From NCBI RefSeq assembly GCF_004345605.1, contig NZ_SLVY01000014.1, positions 118,341 through 182,340 of the forward strand: a stretch of 64,000 nt of DNA, given 5' to 3'. Below the pieces are notes generated by a model. That model saw only the letters and a list, made by a program, of their open reading frames with translations, made no database searches and was not told where the DNA came from. Both the position numbers and the translations under genes were made by a program. This document shows, one piece after another, positions 35,944-45,779 of this stretch; the first letter of the stretch is position 1, and every line of letters starts with the position of its first letter. The DNA comes from Rhodococcus sp. SMB37 (GTDB lineage Bacteria > Actinomycetota > Actinomycetes > Mycobacteriales > Mycobacteriaceae).

Positions 35944-36453
35944 TCAACGACGATATGCGGGGGCCTTCGCCGATCGTTCGGGTTCGAGGGTCCGGAGCAG
36001 CGGCATCGCGCGGTAGTGCACCACTTCGGACAGCACCATGACGCTCGTCGATCGGGCGACGATCGACGAGCGGTTCAATTCGATGAGGGTCTGCTGTAGC
36101 CCGATGTGTGAATCGGCACCGATGCGGCACAGGATGTCGCCGGCGCCGGTCGTGGCGAAAGCTTCGAGCACACCGGGGATCGCCTCGAGCACGTCGGTGA
36201 CTGCTTCGAGTGCGCCTTGAACGATTTCCATCGTCACGAATGCTTGGACCTCGAAACCTGCTGCAGACAAGTTGATCCGGGGTTCATAGCCGGCGATGAC
36301 GCCGGTGTCCTCGAGACGTCTGAGGCGTGCCGACACCGTGGCGCGTGCGACCGTCAGGCGCCGCGACAGTTCGAGTGCACCGACCTTCGGATCGGTGTGC
36401 AGTGCCTCGAGGAGCGCGAAATCCAACTCGTCCAGTTGTACGGGCTCACGCAT
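35944..36453 (-). CDS. Lrp/AsnC family regulator
   Basis: Protein of 169 residues. The N-terminal helix-turn-helix is ELSRRLTVARATVSARLRRLE after LDELDFALLEALHTDPK; the C-terminal RAM ligand domain shows VTMEIVQGALEAVTDVLEAIPGV, FATTGAGDILCRIGA and VVHYRAMPLL. Family members sense amino acids. It lies between the dehydrogenase/permease operon (downstream) and hppD (divergent, with a 187-base gap), so tyrosine, phenylalanine or a related ligand controlling these genes is a sensible guess. CAACTG-type repeats at 35837-35919 could be its sites. Confidence 0.87.
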   Translation of the reverse strand: MREPVQLDELDFALLEALHTDPKVGALELSRRLTVARATVSARLRRLEDTGVIAGYEPRINLSAAGFEVQAFVTMEIVQGALEAVTDVLEAIPGVLEAFATTGAGDILCRIGADSHIGLQQTLIELNRSSIVARSTSVMVLSEVVHYRAMPLLRTLEPERSAKAPAYRR

Positions 36454-36499
36454 GGCGGGTCCTTCCCATCGAGCCGCAAATTCTAGACCGATTGTATAG

Positions 36500-37846
<1,347 letters not shown>

Positions 37847-37914
37847 TCGCGCGATGAGTTCCTCGCGTCGGACGGGTCTGCCCTGGCAGAAACTCCGAGT
37901 GAAGGGACCGACCG

Positions 37915-38541
37915 ATGCCGAAGTCTGCACACCCCTATGTTGCTGGGGAACGGCGGGATCTCCTCGAGGTGCTCGACCGGCTCGACGAGCGGCAGTGGGA
38001 TGTCGCGTCGTTGTGCGAGGGGTGGAGGATCCGAGAGGTGCTCGCGCACACCACCACAGCGTTTCGCTACAGCATTCCGAGACTTGCGCTCGCCATGGTG
38101 AAGGCGCGGGGCGACATCAACCGCGCGTCCGACGCGTGCGCCCGCGCCGACACGCGCGCATTGTCCGACGCGGAGCTGCTCGACAGTCTGCGGACGAATA
38201 TCGAGCATCCGTGGCATCCGCCGGGTGATGGACCGGAAGGGACGCTGTTCCACGAAGTGGTCCATGGCCTCGACATGACCGTCGCGCTCGGGATCGACCG
38301 CACCGTGCCGCGCGAGCGAATCGAAATGATGATCGGATCATTGCAGCCCAAGGCCATCGACTTCTTCGGTGCCGACCTGACCGGTGTTCGTCTGCAGGCC
38401 GATGATCACGACTGGTCGTACGGCACCGGTTCCACCGTCACCGGATCGGCGCAGCATCTCCTGCTGGTTTTGGCCGGCCGGACCCTGCCACCGGGTCTGT
38501 TGTCGGGAGAGCAGAGCGGGCGGTTCACCGCAGGGGCGTGA
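37915..38541 (+). CDS. DinB/maleylpyruvate-isomerase-fold mycothiol-dependent protein
   Basis: Protein of 208 residues with the MDMPI/DinB four-helix pattern: WDVASLCEGWRIREVLAHTT at the N terminus gives the first metal histidine, and LFHEVVHGLDMTVALG the second (HxxxHxxD type). The C-terminal part (ADDHDWSYGTGSTVTGSAQHLLLVLAGR) is the usual small domain of this family. Members are mycothiol S-transferases or isomerases. It follows hppD by 68 bases on the same strand, so it may belong to tyrosine catabolism, although the classic maleylacetoacetate isomerase step is normally glutathione- or mycothiol-linked (inference). Confidence 0.78.
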   Translation: MPKSAHPYVAGERRDLLEVLDRLDERQWDVASLCEGWRIREVLAHTTTAFRYSIPRLALAMVKARGDINRASDACARADTRALSDAELLDSLRTNIEHPWHPPGDGPEGTLFHEVVHGLDMTVALGIDRTVPRERIEMMIGSLQPKAIDFFGADLTGVRLQADDHDWSYGTGSTVTGSAQHLLLVLAGRTLPPGLLSGEQSGRFTAGA

Positions 38542-38551
38542 ACCGCCCGCT
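38515..38551. terminator. Convergent hairpin terminator overlapping a stop codon
   Basis: Perfect 14-base arms (AGCGGGCGGTTCAC and GTGAACCGCCCGCT) enclose a nine-base loop. The left arm lies inside the end of the DinB-like gene and the stop codon TGA (38539-38541) lies in the right arm, so the hairpin serves both converging genes. There is no T-run on either side. Confidence 0.7.
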
Positions 38552-38556
38552 AGGAT

Positions 38557-39000
38557 TCAGGCGAGCTGCGTGAGTTGGACGCGCAGCGCCTGCTCGGTCT
38601 GTCGTACGGCCGTGCCCACGATCGGCTCGATGAGCTTGCCGAGGGCACGGCCGGCGAGTCCTCCGGGAAGTTCGTAACCGAAGACGACGTCCAGGCGTGC
38701 CTGCCGGTCGTCGAGTTCGGTGAACCTCCACGACGATGACGTCCGGAACCCCGAGATCGACGACAACACGATCGCCTTGCGGTGTTCCCACTCGACGATC
38801 TCGACGCGGGAATCGAGGTTCTTCGGGCCGACCCGCATGGTGGCATCGAACGTCGCGCCGAGTCCCTGGATCTGTGCTCCGACCGGCTCGAATCGGACGA
38901 CGCCGAACATCCAGTCGGGGACGGTGCGGTGGTCGTCGATGTAGTCGAACGCGACGTCGACGGGAACCTCCGCGACGGCGGTGTGGTGGACCTCGATCAT
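38557..39000 (-). CDS. SRPBCC (START/polyketide cyclase-like) protein
   Basis: Protein of 147 residues with the START-fold pattern: an N-terminal HTAVAEVPVDVAFDYIDDHRTVPDWMFGVV, middle strands TMRVGPKNLDSRVEIVEWE, and a long C-terminal helix LIEPIVGTAVRQTEQALRVQL that covers the ligand cavity. Family members bind hydrophobic ligands. It is divergent from the NDMA-type alcohol dehydrogenase gene, sharing an operator-like region at 39031-39051, so it may handle the same hydrophobic substrates (inference). Confidence 0.8.
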   Translation of the reverse strand: MIEVHHTAVAEVPVDVAFDYIDDHRTVPDWMFGVVRFEPVGAQIQGLGATFDATMRVGPKNLDSRVEIVEWEHRKAIVLSSISGFRTSSSWRFTELDDRQARLDVVFGYELPGGLAGRALGKLIEPIVGTAVRQTEQALRVQLTQLA

Positions 39001-39030
39001 GGCGGGTGGGTTCCCTTTCAAGATTTGTTC

Positions 39031-39051
39031 CTGTTACGAACAGTAGCTGTT
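39031..39051. promoter_or_regulatory. Alternating half-site operator (CTGTT-ACG-AACAG-TAG-CTGTT)
   Basis: Three five-base half-sites in alternating orientation, each three bases apart, lie in the 156-base gap between the divergent SRPBCC and alcohol dehydrogenase genes. This gives two overlapping inverted repeats. Such an arrangement suits cooperative binding of TetR dimers; the TetR gene at 40314 is the nearest candidate regulator. Confidence 0.5.
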
Positions 39052-39156
39052 ACCTTTCGGCGCGGGAAGGGATGCGCACGAATTTTTCCCCGAAATGTCG
39101 GAAAACCTGTTTCACTCTCCGATGGATCACGTGGTTCCCATCACTCAGGAGGCTCG

Positions 39157-40284
39157 GTGAAGGTAAAAGCGGCAGTCATCAAGGGCGTAAACCAGCCGTG
39201 GGAGATCGAAGAGATCGATCTCGGCGACCCGGTGGCGGGTGAAGTGCAGGTCAAGCTCGCGGCGTCGGGTCTGTGCCACTCCGACGAGCATCTGCGGACC
39301 GGGGCCTCACCGCTTCCGTCGTTCCCTGCGCTCGGCGGTCACGAGGGGGCCGGCGTTGTCACCAAGGTCGGACCGGGCGTGACCAGCGTGGAGGAGGGCG
39401 ATCATGTCGTTCTCGCGTTCATCCCGGCATGCGGGCGGTGTCGCTCGTGCGCGAAGGGGTTGCAGAACATCTGCGACGAGGGTGCCGGACTCCTCACCGG
39501 AAAGGCGATTTCCGACAAAACCAATCGTGTGACGCTGGGCGGCGAGCCGGTCATCCAGATGTGCCTGCTCGGCACCTTCGCCCCGTACGTCACGGTCAAC
39601 GAGGCCTCGGTCATCAAGATCGAGAAGGACATCCCTCTCGATAAGGCGGCGCTTCTCGGCTGCGGCGTTGCGACCGGCTGGGGATCGGCTACGGCGATCG
39701 GCGGAACCAAGGTCGGTGACGCGGTGGTGGTCATCGGCGTCGGTGGCGTCGGTATCAATTCCGTGCAGGGTGCTGCCCACGCGGGTGCGCGCTTCGTGAT
39801 CGCGATCGACCCCGTCGAATTCAAGCGGGACAAGGCGAAGGAGTTCGGCGCGACACACACGTTCGCGTCGCTCGAGGAAGCTGCGCCCGTGATCGGTGAA
39901 ATCACTTGGGGTGCAATGGCTGACGTCACGATCATCACCGTCGGTGAAATCCACGGCGACATGATCGCGCCGGCGCTCGCGGTGACGGCGAAAGGTGGCC
40001 AGGTGGTGGTCGTCGGTATGGGCGACGCGCGGGATACCGAGGTCACCATGAGCCTGTTCGAGCTCACGCTGTTGCAGAAGCGGGTGCAGGGCGCGATCTT
40101 CGGCGGTGTCGGGCCGCGTTCGCAGATCCCGAAGCTGCTCGAGCTGTACCGCAACGACCAGCTCGAACTCGACGGTCTCGTCACCAAGACCTACAAACTC
40201 GAAGACATCAACGAGGGTTATGCCGACATGCTTGCCGGCAAGAACCTGCGCGGTGTCATCGTCTACGGCGACGACGACTACTGA
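39157..40284 (+). CDS. NDMA-type zinc alcohol dehydrogenase
   Basis: Protein of 375 residues. Catalytic zinc motif GLCHSDEH and GGHEGAG; a complete structural zinc loop with four cysteines (CGRCRSCAKGLQNIC); nucleotide motif VVVIGVGGVGINSVQGAA. The long form with LVTKTYKLEDINEGYADMLAG at the C terminus is typical of actinobacterial NDMA-dependent (mycofactocin-linked) alcohol dehydrogenases, in which the nicotinamide cofactor is tightly held. GTG 39157 follows AGGAGG. It begins a cluster with TetR, acyl-CoA dehydrogenase, phosphotransferase and SDR genes. Confidence 0.88.
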   Translation: MKVKAAVIKGVNQPWEIEEIDLGDPVAGEVQVKLAASGLCHSDEHLRTGASPLPSFPALGGHEGAGVVTKVGPGVTSVEEGDHVVLAFIPACGRCRSCAKGLQNICDEGAGLLTGKAISDKTNRVTLGGEPVIQMCLLGTFAPYVTVNEASVIKIEKDIPLDKAALLGCGVATGWGSATAIGGTKVGDAVVVIGVGGVGINSVQGAAHAGARFVIAIDPVEFKRDKAKEFGATHTFASLEEAAPVIGEITWGAMADVTIITVGEIHGDMIAPALAVTAKGGQVVVVGMGDARDTEVTMSLFELTLLQKRVQGAIFGGVGPRSQIPKLLELYRNDQLELDGLVTKTYKLEDINEGYADMLAGKNLRGVIVYGDDDY

Positions 40285-40313
40285 GTCCGTGGGGACGGCC
40301 GTCCTTTACCGTG

Positions 40314-40946
40314 ATGTCCATGGACACGCGTGAGGATCAGGTCTCCGGCGACACCGGGTCGTGGCGACACTACGGCCCGGTGTCATTGCCGAAACCCCTC
40401 GCTGCGGCACTCGACGCGTTCGCCGAGCGAGGCTACGACGGCACGTCGATCCGGGAGGTCGCCGCGCGCGCGGGACTCTCGGTCCCCGGTCTCTACCATC
40501 ATTACCCGTCCAAGCAGGCGCTCCTGGTGTCGCTGACGACGGCCGTCATGAACGAACTGCTGGACCGCAGTCGGCGCGCCCTCGCGGAAGCCGGCCCGAG
40601 CCCCTCCGAGCGGTTCGACGCGGTGGTGGAGTCGCTGCTGCGGTTCCACATGTTCCGCCGCGACCAGGCCTTCGTGGCCTCCACCGAGATGCGCAGCATG
40701 GAGCCGGAGAGTCGCGAGACGTACGTCGCGCTGCGCGACGAACAGCAGCGCATGATCGACGAGATCATCGAGGCCGGGGTCGAGTCGGGCGAGTTCACCA
40801 CGCCGTTTCCCAAGGACGCGGGGCGTGCGGTGGCCACCATGTGTATCGGGGTGGCCGATTGGTATCGCCCGGATGGCACGCTCACGCCCGATGAACTCGT
40901 CGAGCGGAATCTCGCGATTGCACGCAGCGCAGTGGGGGCGCGCTGA
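40314..40946 (+). CDS. TetR family regulator
   Basis: About 210 residues (GTG 40311, ATG 40314 or ATG 40320). The DNA-binding domain is FAERGYDGTSIREVAARAGL followed by SVPGLYHHYPSKQALL. The C-terminal domain has FVASTEMRSMEPESRETYVALRDEQ, cut here at its charged helix, similar to the KstR2/FadR-like TetR group that respond to acyl-CoAs. It lies between the alcohol dehydrogenase and acyl-CoA dehydrogenase genes and likely controls the cluster, perhaps through the half-sites at 39031-39051. Ligand unknown. Confidence 0.87.
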   Translation: MSMDTREDQVSGDTGSWRHYGPVSLPKPLAAALDAFAERGYDGTSIREVAARAGLSVPGLYHHYPSKQALLVSLTTAVMNELLDRSRRALAEAGPSPSERFDAVVESLLRFHMFRRDQAFVASTEMRSMEPESRETYVALRDEQQRMIDEIIEAGVESGEFTTPFPKDAGRAVATMCIGVADWYRPDGTLTPDELVERNLAIARSAVGAR

Positions 40947-41033
40947 GTCCTGGATCCTTGACCGGACCGATGCCGGTGTGTCACCGTATCCAGAACCGAG
41001 CGATCGATCGGTCGGTGTGGAGAGGGAGTGATC

Positions 41034-42251
41034 ATGGCAGTCGATCTGTCGTATTCGGATCAGGTAACCGGCCTGGTCGCAAAGACCGAATCGTTCATCC
41101 GCGACCACGTGTTGCCCATCGAGGATGCACACGGCGGTGACATCACTGCCGCCGGCGGCGACACCGTCCGAGCCGACCTGCAGAAGGCCGCGAAGGACGC
41201 CGGTGTCTTCGCGCCCCACGCTCCCATCGAGTACGGCGGACACGGCCTCGGTATGTCCGACCGCGCACCCGTCTTCGAAGCGGCCGGCTACTCGCTCTTC
41301 GGCCCCACCGCGCTGAACATCGCCGCACCCGACGAAGGCAACGTGCACATGCTCGCGCACATCGCCAGCGACGAGCAGAGACAGCAATTCCTCGCACCGC
41401 TCGCAGCCGGTGACGTGCGTTCCGCGTTCGCGATGACCGAACCCGCCCCCGGTGCCGGAGCCGACCCCAACGCGCTCAACACGCTCGCCGAGAAGGTGTC
41501 GGGTGGCTGGAAAATCAACGGCCGCAAGCACTTCATCACCGGAGCCGATGGAGCCGGATTCTTCATCATCATGGCTCGCACCTCCGGTGAGCCCGGTCAG
41601 CGCGGAGGGGCCACCATGTTCCTCGCGCCCGCCGATACCGAAGGACTGACGGTCGGCCGGCACATCGCCACCCTCGACAAGTCGATGCTCGGCGGTCATT
41701 GCGAGGTGGACTTCGAGGATCTGTTCGTACCGGACTCCGCTGTCCTCGGTGAGGTCGACCAAGGCTTCGCCTATGCGCAGGTCCGCCTGGGCCCCGCCCG
41801 CATGACCCACGTGATGCGCTGGCTCGGTGCGGCCCGCCGCGGCCACGACATCGCCGTCGGTTACGTCGCCGAGCGTGAAGGTTTCGGATCGAAGCTCGGC
41901 GATCTCGGAATGATACAGATGATGGTCGCCGACAACGAGATCGACATCGCCGCTACCCGCACCCTGCTCACACAGGCCTGCTGGGAGCTCGATCAGGGTT
42001 CGCACGCCGCCAACGCCACGTCCATCGCCAAGACGTTCGCCTCCGAGGCGATCTTCCGGATCGTCGACCGGTCGGTGCAGATGTGCGGTGGCCTCGGTGT
42101 GTCCGAAGACCTTCCGCTCGCACGTCTCTCGCGTGAGGTGCGTCCGTTCCGCGTCTACGACGGACCGTCCGAGGTGCACCGCTGGGCCATCGCCAAGCGC
42201 ACCGTCGGTGCCGCTCGTAAAGCTGCTGCAGCGAAGGCGGACCGGTCGTGA
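41034..42251 (+). CDS. Acyl-CoA dehydrogenase
   Basis: Protein of 405 residues. FAMTEPAPGAGADPNALNT and KINGRKHFITGADGAGFFI are the two FAD/substrate strands, and QMCGGLGVSEDLPLARLSREVRPFRVYDGPSEVHRWAIAKR (described by its GGLG and DGPSEVHR parts) ends with the catalytic Glu at about residue 380. It makes a 2,3-double bond in an acyl-CoA. It is of the ACAD10/11-like type that sits next to APH-like kinases, and indeed the next gene, overlapping by four bases (GTGA), is a phosphotransferase. Together they may degrade 4-hydroxy acids (inference from the eukaryotic ACAD10/11 fusion). Confidence 0.88.
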   Translation: MAVDLSYSDQVTGLVAKTESFIRDHVLPIEDAHGGDITAAGGDTVRADLQKAAKDAGVFAPHAPIEYGGHGLGMSDRAPVFEAAGYSLFGPTALNIAAPDEGNVHMLAHIASDEQRQQFLAPLAAGDVRSAFAMTEPAPGAGADPNALNTLAEKVSGGWKINGRKHFITGADGAGFFIIMARTSGEPGQRGGATMFLAPADTEGLTVGRHIATLDKSMLGGHCEVDFEDLFVPDSAVLGEVDQGFAYAQVRLGPARMTHVMRWLGAARRGHDIAVGYVAEREGFGSKLGDLGMIQMMVADNEIDIAATRTLLTQACWELDQGSHAANATSIAKTFASEAIFRIVDRSVQMCGGLGVSEDLPLARLSREVRPFRVYDGPSEVHRWAIAKRTVGAARKAAAAKADRS

Positions 42252-43279
42252 CCGTAGTCGAGCACGAGGGTCTGGATCTTCCTGCTCTCCAGCGTTTCCT
42301 GTCGGAATCCGGAGTCGGTCTCGACGGTGAGCTCCGCGCGGAACTCATCTCCGGCGGCAAATCGAACCTCACCTACGGGATCTTCGACGACACGTCGAAT
42401 TGGGTTCTCCGCCGTCCCCCCACCGCGGGCCTGACACCGTCCGCACACGATGTGGCCCGAGAATTCCGCATCACCTCGGCGTTGCAGGACAGCGGAGTCC
42501 CGGTCGCGCGGACGGTCGCGCTGTGCGAGGACGACGCGGTGATGGGCGCGCCCTTCACCGTCGTCGAGCACATCGACGGCCGCGTCATCCGCAGCAAGGA
42601 CGATCTCGATGCGCTGACCGACGACGAGATCACGGGCTGCACCGACGAACTCGTTCGCATCATTGCTGCGCTGCACGACGTCGACTTCGTCGCGGTGGGT
42701 CTCGGCGAACTCGGTCGCCCCGACGGGTATGTCACACGGCAGGTGAAGCTGTGGGCCGGCCAGTGGGGCCGCGTCAAGACCCGGGAACTTCCCGACCTCG
42801 ACCGCCTCCATGTGACACTCGCCGACGCGATCCCCGAATCGCCCGCGCCGTCGATCGTGCACGGCGACTACCGGATCGACAACACCATCCTCGATAAGAA
42901 TAATGCGAGAAAGGTTGCCGCAGTGGTGGATTGGGAACTATCCACACTCGGTGATCCGCTCACCGATCTCGCGCTGATGTGCGTCTACCGGCACCCGGCG
43001 CTCGACGATGTGCTCGGCTTCCCTGCCGCGTGGACGAGCTCCCGGCTGCCGGCCGACAACGACCTCGTTCAACGCTACGCCGTGGCCTCTGGTCGCGAGA
43101 TCGCACACTGGGACTTCTACCTGGGTCTCGCGTATTTCAAACTCGCCGTGATCGCCGAAGGGATCAACCACCGGTGGCGCGTCGGCGCAACCATCGGTGA
43201 GGGTTTCGACAAAGCAGGAGAAGCGGTTCCGGCGCTCGTCGCAGCCGGACTGGATGCAGTGAAGGGAGCGGCCTCGTGA
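42248..43279 (+). CDS. ACAD10/11-type phosphotransferase
   Basis: Protein of 343 residues. LISGGKSNLTYGI is the ATP loop, IVHGDYRIDNTILD the catalytic loop (HGDxxxDN), and VVDWELSTLGDPLTDLA the metal motif of the APH-like group that is fused to acyl-CoA dehydrogenase in eukaryotic ACAD10/11. There the kinase phosphorylates the 4-hydroxy group of an acyl-CoA so that the dehydrogenase can remove it. Here kinase and dehydrogenase are separate but translationally coupled at both ends (GTGA overlaps with its neighbours). Confidence 0.88.
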   Translation: MTVVEHEGLDLPALQRFLSESGVGLDGELRAELISGGKSNLTYGIFDDTSNWVLRRPPTAGLTPSAHDVAREFRITSALQDSGVPVARTVALCEDDAVMGAPFTVVEHIDGRVIRSKDDLDALTDDEITGCTDELVRIIAALHDVDFVAVGLGELGRPDGYVTRQVKLWAGQWGRVKTRELPDLDRLHVTLADAIPESPAPSIVHGDYRIDNTILDKNNARKVAAVVDWELSTLGDPLTDLALMCVYRHPALDDVLGFPAAWTSSRLPADNDLVQRYAVASGREIAHWDFYLGLAYFKLAVIAEGINHRWRVGATIGEGFDKAGEAVPALVAAGLDAVKGAAS

Positions 43280-44013
43280 CTGCGAGTGCACTTGTCACCG
43301 GAGCTTCGCGCGGCATCGGGTTCGGTGTCGCGCTCAGGCTCGCCGAACAGGGCTACGCCCTCACGATCTCGGCGCGCGGCGAGGAGAGGCTAGAGAAGGC
43401 CGCCGCACAACTGCGCGAGGCGGGTGCCTCGGAGGTGCGCGCGGTCGCTGCGGATCTCGCCGATCCCGAAGCGGCAGCACGGGTGGTGGGCGCGCACGAA
43501 GAATCGTTCGGTACGATGCGTGCGTTGATCCTCAACGCCGGCGTCGGCACCGCGGGTGCGATCGCGGACTTCCCGGCGCGCCGCTTCGACAAGACGCTCG
43601 CGGTGAACCTTGCTGCACCGTTCGCGCTGCTCCAGGCTTCGCTGCCGTTGCTGCGGACAGCCGCTGCAGCCGATCCTGCCCGGGGTGCGAAGGTGGTGGC
43701 GTTGTCGTCCATCACCGGTGTCTATGCCGAAGCCGGACTCGCTGCTTACGGGGCAACGAAGGCCGCGCTGATCTCCCTGGTCGAGACCCTCAATCTCGAG
43801 GAATCCGGCAACGGGGTCTCCGCCTCGGCGATCGCGCCGGCCTACGTCGACACCGACATGTCCGACTGGATCAAGGAGAAGATCCCCGCCGAGTCGATGC
43901 TCGAGGTGAACGACGTCGTCGAATTGGTCGACGCGCTGCTCAAGTTGTCGTCGCGGGCGGTGCTGCCGCGGCTGGTGCTCAGCCGCGCGGGATCGAGTCT
44001 GTACGAGGCTTGA
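43276..44013 (+). CDS. Short-chain dehydrogenase/reductase
   Basis: Protein of 245 residues. TGASRGIGFG binds the nucleotide, ILNAGVGTAG is the NAG motif, ALSSITGVYAEAGLAAYGATKAAL contains the Ser and the YxxxK catalytic pair (YGATK). The start overlaps the kinase stop (GTGA). It is the last gene of the alcohol/acyl-CoA cluster; a long hairpin terminator follows within 13 bases. Likely a hydroxyacyl dehydrogenase or ketoreductase step. Confidence 0.87.
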   Translation: MTASALVTGASRGIGFGVALRLAEQGYALTISARGEERLEKAAAQLREAGASEVRAVAADLADPEAAARVVGAHEESFGTMRALILNAGVGTAGAIADFPARRFDKTLAVNLAAPFALLQASLPLLRTAAAADPARGAKVVALSSITGVYAEAGLAAYGATKAALISLVETLNLEESGNGVSASAIAPAYVDTDMSDWIKEKIPAESMLEVNDVVELVDALLKLSSRAVLPRLVLSRAGSSLYEA

Positions 44014-44025
44014 TGATGCTGCCTT

Positions 44026-44084
44026 GATCGGCCGAATGTCACCTTCATTCCGTTCGACTGTATGAAGGTGACATTCGGCCGATC
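44026..44084. terminator. Very long perfect hairpin between converging genes
   Basis: Two perfect 23-base arms (44026-44048 and 44062-44084, beginning GATCGGCCGAATG and ending CATTCGGCCGATC) flank a 13-base loop. It lies between the SDR gene and the converging hypothetical gene and should act as a terminator in both directions. The arms are longer than a usual terminator stem. Confidence 0.75.
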
Positions 44085-44092
44085 GGGGTTGG

Positions 44093-44692
44093 TCAGTCGC
44101 CGTTTTCCTTCTCCTCGCCTCGACGTCGTAGGAAGCCGAAGCCGGGTACTCCCGTGATGGCCTGGCGCACGTCCTGGGCGACGCCGAGCAGTTCGTGAAG
44201 CTCGGGCCCGACGGATTCGAGGGTCGCGAGGATAGGCATGAGCCCGACCATGCGTTCGGACAGTTCCGGGAACTGGTCGAGCATCAGGATCGCCGCATGG
44301 ACTTCCTCGGGTGACAGTTCGTCGAGGAACTGCGACGCCAAGGGCGCTGCCTGCGTGGCGAGCGGTGCGTAGGTGTCGAGGAGCTCCCCCGCGACAGCGG
44401 TGCTGGTGCCCGCAGACTCGACGACCTGCTTGGCTCGTGCCGCCGCATCGGCGGCCTCCCCGACAACCTGCGTCGTCGATTCGATCACCGCGGCAGCGTG
44501 GGCGACAGCTGCGGCGGCGTCGGTGACGACATCGTCCACTCGCGCGACGAGTTTTTCGGCGGTGTCGAGCAGGGCTTCGACACGGGCAGGAACAGTTGCC
44601 GCGAACACGACGGTGGCGACCGTGCGTTCGGCGAAGGTGCGGGCCACACCGGTGATCGGTCCGAGGAGGGGCAGGTCTGGCAGCAAGATCAT
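44093..44692 (-). CDS. Hypothetical Ala/Val-rich helical protein
   Basis: Protein of 199 residues. An amphipathic, Ala-rich helix (about 45-110, DTAEKLVARVDDVVTDAAAAVAHAAAVIE) resembles a long coiled coil or apolipoprotein-like lipid-binding helix; the N-terminal 40 residues are hydrophobic and could associate with the membrane. The C-terminal half has FPELSERMVGLMPILATLESVGPELHELLGVAQDVRQAI (seen as PELSERM...ESVGPELHELL), a pattern that recurs in mycolic-acid bacteria, but I know no function. It is divergent from the ogt gene. Confidence 0.65.
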   Translation of the reverse strand: MILLPDLPLLGPITGVARTFAERTVATVVFAATVPARVEALLDTAEKLVARVDDVVTDAAAAVAHAAAVIESTTQVVGEAADAAARAKQVVESAGTSTAVAGELLDTYAPLATQAAPLASQFLDELSPEEVHAAILMLDQFPELSERMVGLMPILATLESVGPELHELLGVAQDVRQAITGVPGFGFLRRRGEEKENGD

Positions 44693-44785
44693 TCGACAAT
44701 AGTGCAGGAACGGGCAACCTCACGTTTCCACCGACCCGTGCGTCTACCTCGTGAAGACCTTGCACCGGATGGAAGGATCGAAGCC

Positions 44786-45289
44786 GTGACCGCATCACGC
44801 ACCCACACCGTGATCGACTCGCCGATCGGCGAGCTGACCCTCGTGAACACCGACGGCATGCTGTCGGGCCTGTACATGTCCGATCACCATCCGGCGCCCG
44901 ACGCCACTACCTTCGGGCCACAGACGTCCGAGGGGTTCGACGAGGCCGGCGGCCAACTACGCGAGTACTTCGATGGCACGCGGACGACGTTCACGTTCCC
45001 GATAGCGCCGGTCGGCACGGAGTTCCAGCGCACCGTGTGGACGGCCCTCCGGGCGATCGAATACGGAACCACGTCGACGTATGGGGAAGTCGCGGCATCG
45101 ATCGGCCGGCCCACCGCGGTTCGGGCGGTCGCGGCGGCCAACGCACGGAATCCGCTGAGCATCATCGTTCCGTGTCATCGCGTCATCGGTAGTAGCGGGC
45201 GGCTCACCGGGTACGCCGGGGGAGTCGAACGCAAACAGTTCCTGCTCGAACAAGAGGCGCGGATCGCCCATGCCCCCACACCGGCCTGA
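44786..45289 (+). CDS. ogt: Methylated-DNA-protein cysteine methyltransferase
   Basis: Protein of 167 residues. The suicide cysteine is Cys130 in IIVPCHRVIG; RAVAAANARNPLSI and GYAGGVERKQFLLEQE complete the domain. It removes alkyl groups from O6-alkylguanine by transferring them to the cysteine. GTG 44786 follows GGAAGGA. It begins an operon of four overlapping genes (ogt, sigma-like, second methyltransferase, alkA); the sigma-like gene starts 20 bases before its end. Confidence 0.9.
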   Translation: MTASRTHTVIDSPIGELTLVNTDGMLSGLYMSDHHPAPDATTFGPQTSEGFDEAGGQLREYFDGTRTTFTFPIAPVGTEFQRTVWTALRAIEYGTTSTYGEVAASIGRPTAVRAVAAANARNPLSIIVPCHRVIGSSGRLTGYAGGVERKQFLLEQEARIAHAPTPA

Positions 45290-45779
45290 TGCGCACCTGC
45301 CACCGTTCGAGCAGGTCGTCGCCGACCACGGCCCGACGGTGCTCCGGGTATGCCGCGCCATGCTCAGCGCTGCCGACGCCGACGACGCGTGGTCGGAGAC
45401 GTTCCTCGCTGCTCTGCGGGCCTATCCGGATCTGAAGCCGGGTGCCAACATCGAGGCGTGGCTCGTGACCATCGCGCATCGCAAGGCCATCGACGTCCAC
45501 CGCGTGCACGGGCGAACACCGATACCCACGGAGGCGCTGCCCGAGCGCGCATCGACCACCGACCTCCCCGGCACCGGCGACGACGAACTGTGGGGCGAGG
45601 TCGCGGCACTGCCGTTCACCCAGCGGGCCGCGCTCGTCTACCACTACCTCGGCGGATTGCCGTACGCGGAGATCGGTGAACTCCTCGGCAACACCGCAGA
45701 AGCCGCGCGCCGCGCCGCCTCCGACGGACGTGCAGCGCTACGTCGTCGCTACAGCACAGAGACAGGGAGCGTGAAATGA
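45270..45779 (+). CDS. ECF-type sigma factor within an alkylation-repair operon
   Basis: Protein of 169 residues. Region 2 lies at about 15-70 (AMLSAADADDAWSETFLAALRAYP, then NIEAWLVTIAHRKAIDVHR), region 4 at about 105-160 (LPFTQRAALVYHYLGGLPYAEIGELLGNTAEAARRAASDGRAALRRR, read as its helix-turn-helix LPYAEIGELLG). Both domains needed for an ECF sigma factor are present. It overlaps ogt by 20 bases and the next methyltransferase gene by four (ATGA). No anti-sigma gene is adjacent. It probably directs this operon under alkylation stress, but that is inference. Confidence 0.85.
   Translation: MPPHRPDAHLPPFEQVVADHGPTVLRVCRAMLSAADADDAWSETFLAALRAYPDLKPGANIEAWLVTIAHRKAIDVHRVHGRTPIPTEALPERASTTDLPGTGDDELWGEVAALPFTQRAALVYHYLGGLPYAEIGELLGNTAEAARRAASDGRAALRRRYSTETGSVK

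Noticed and set aside
40383..42179. 598-residue minus-strand ORF antisense to TetR and acyl-CoA dehydrogenase
   Set aside because: Both plus-strand genes show complete family motifs, the antisense frame none.
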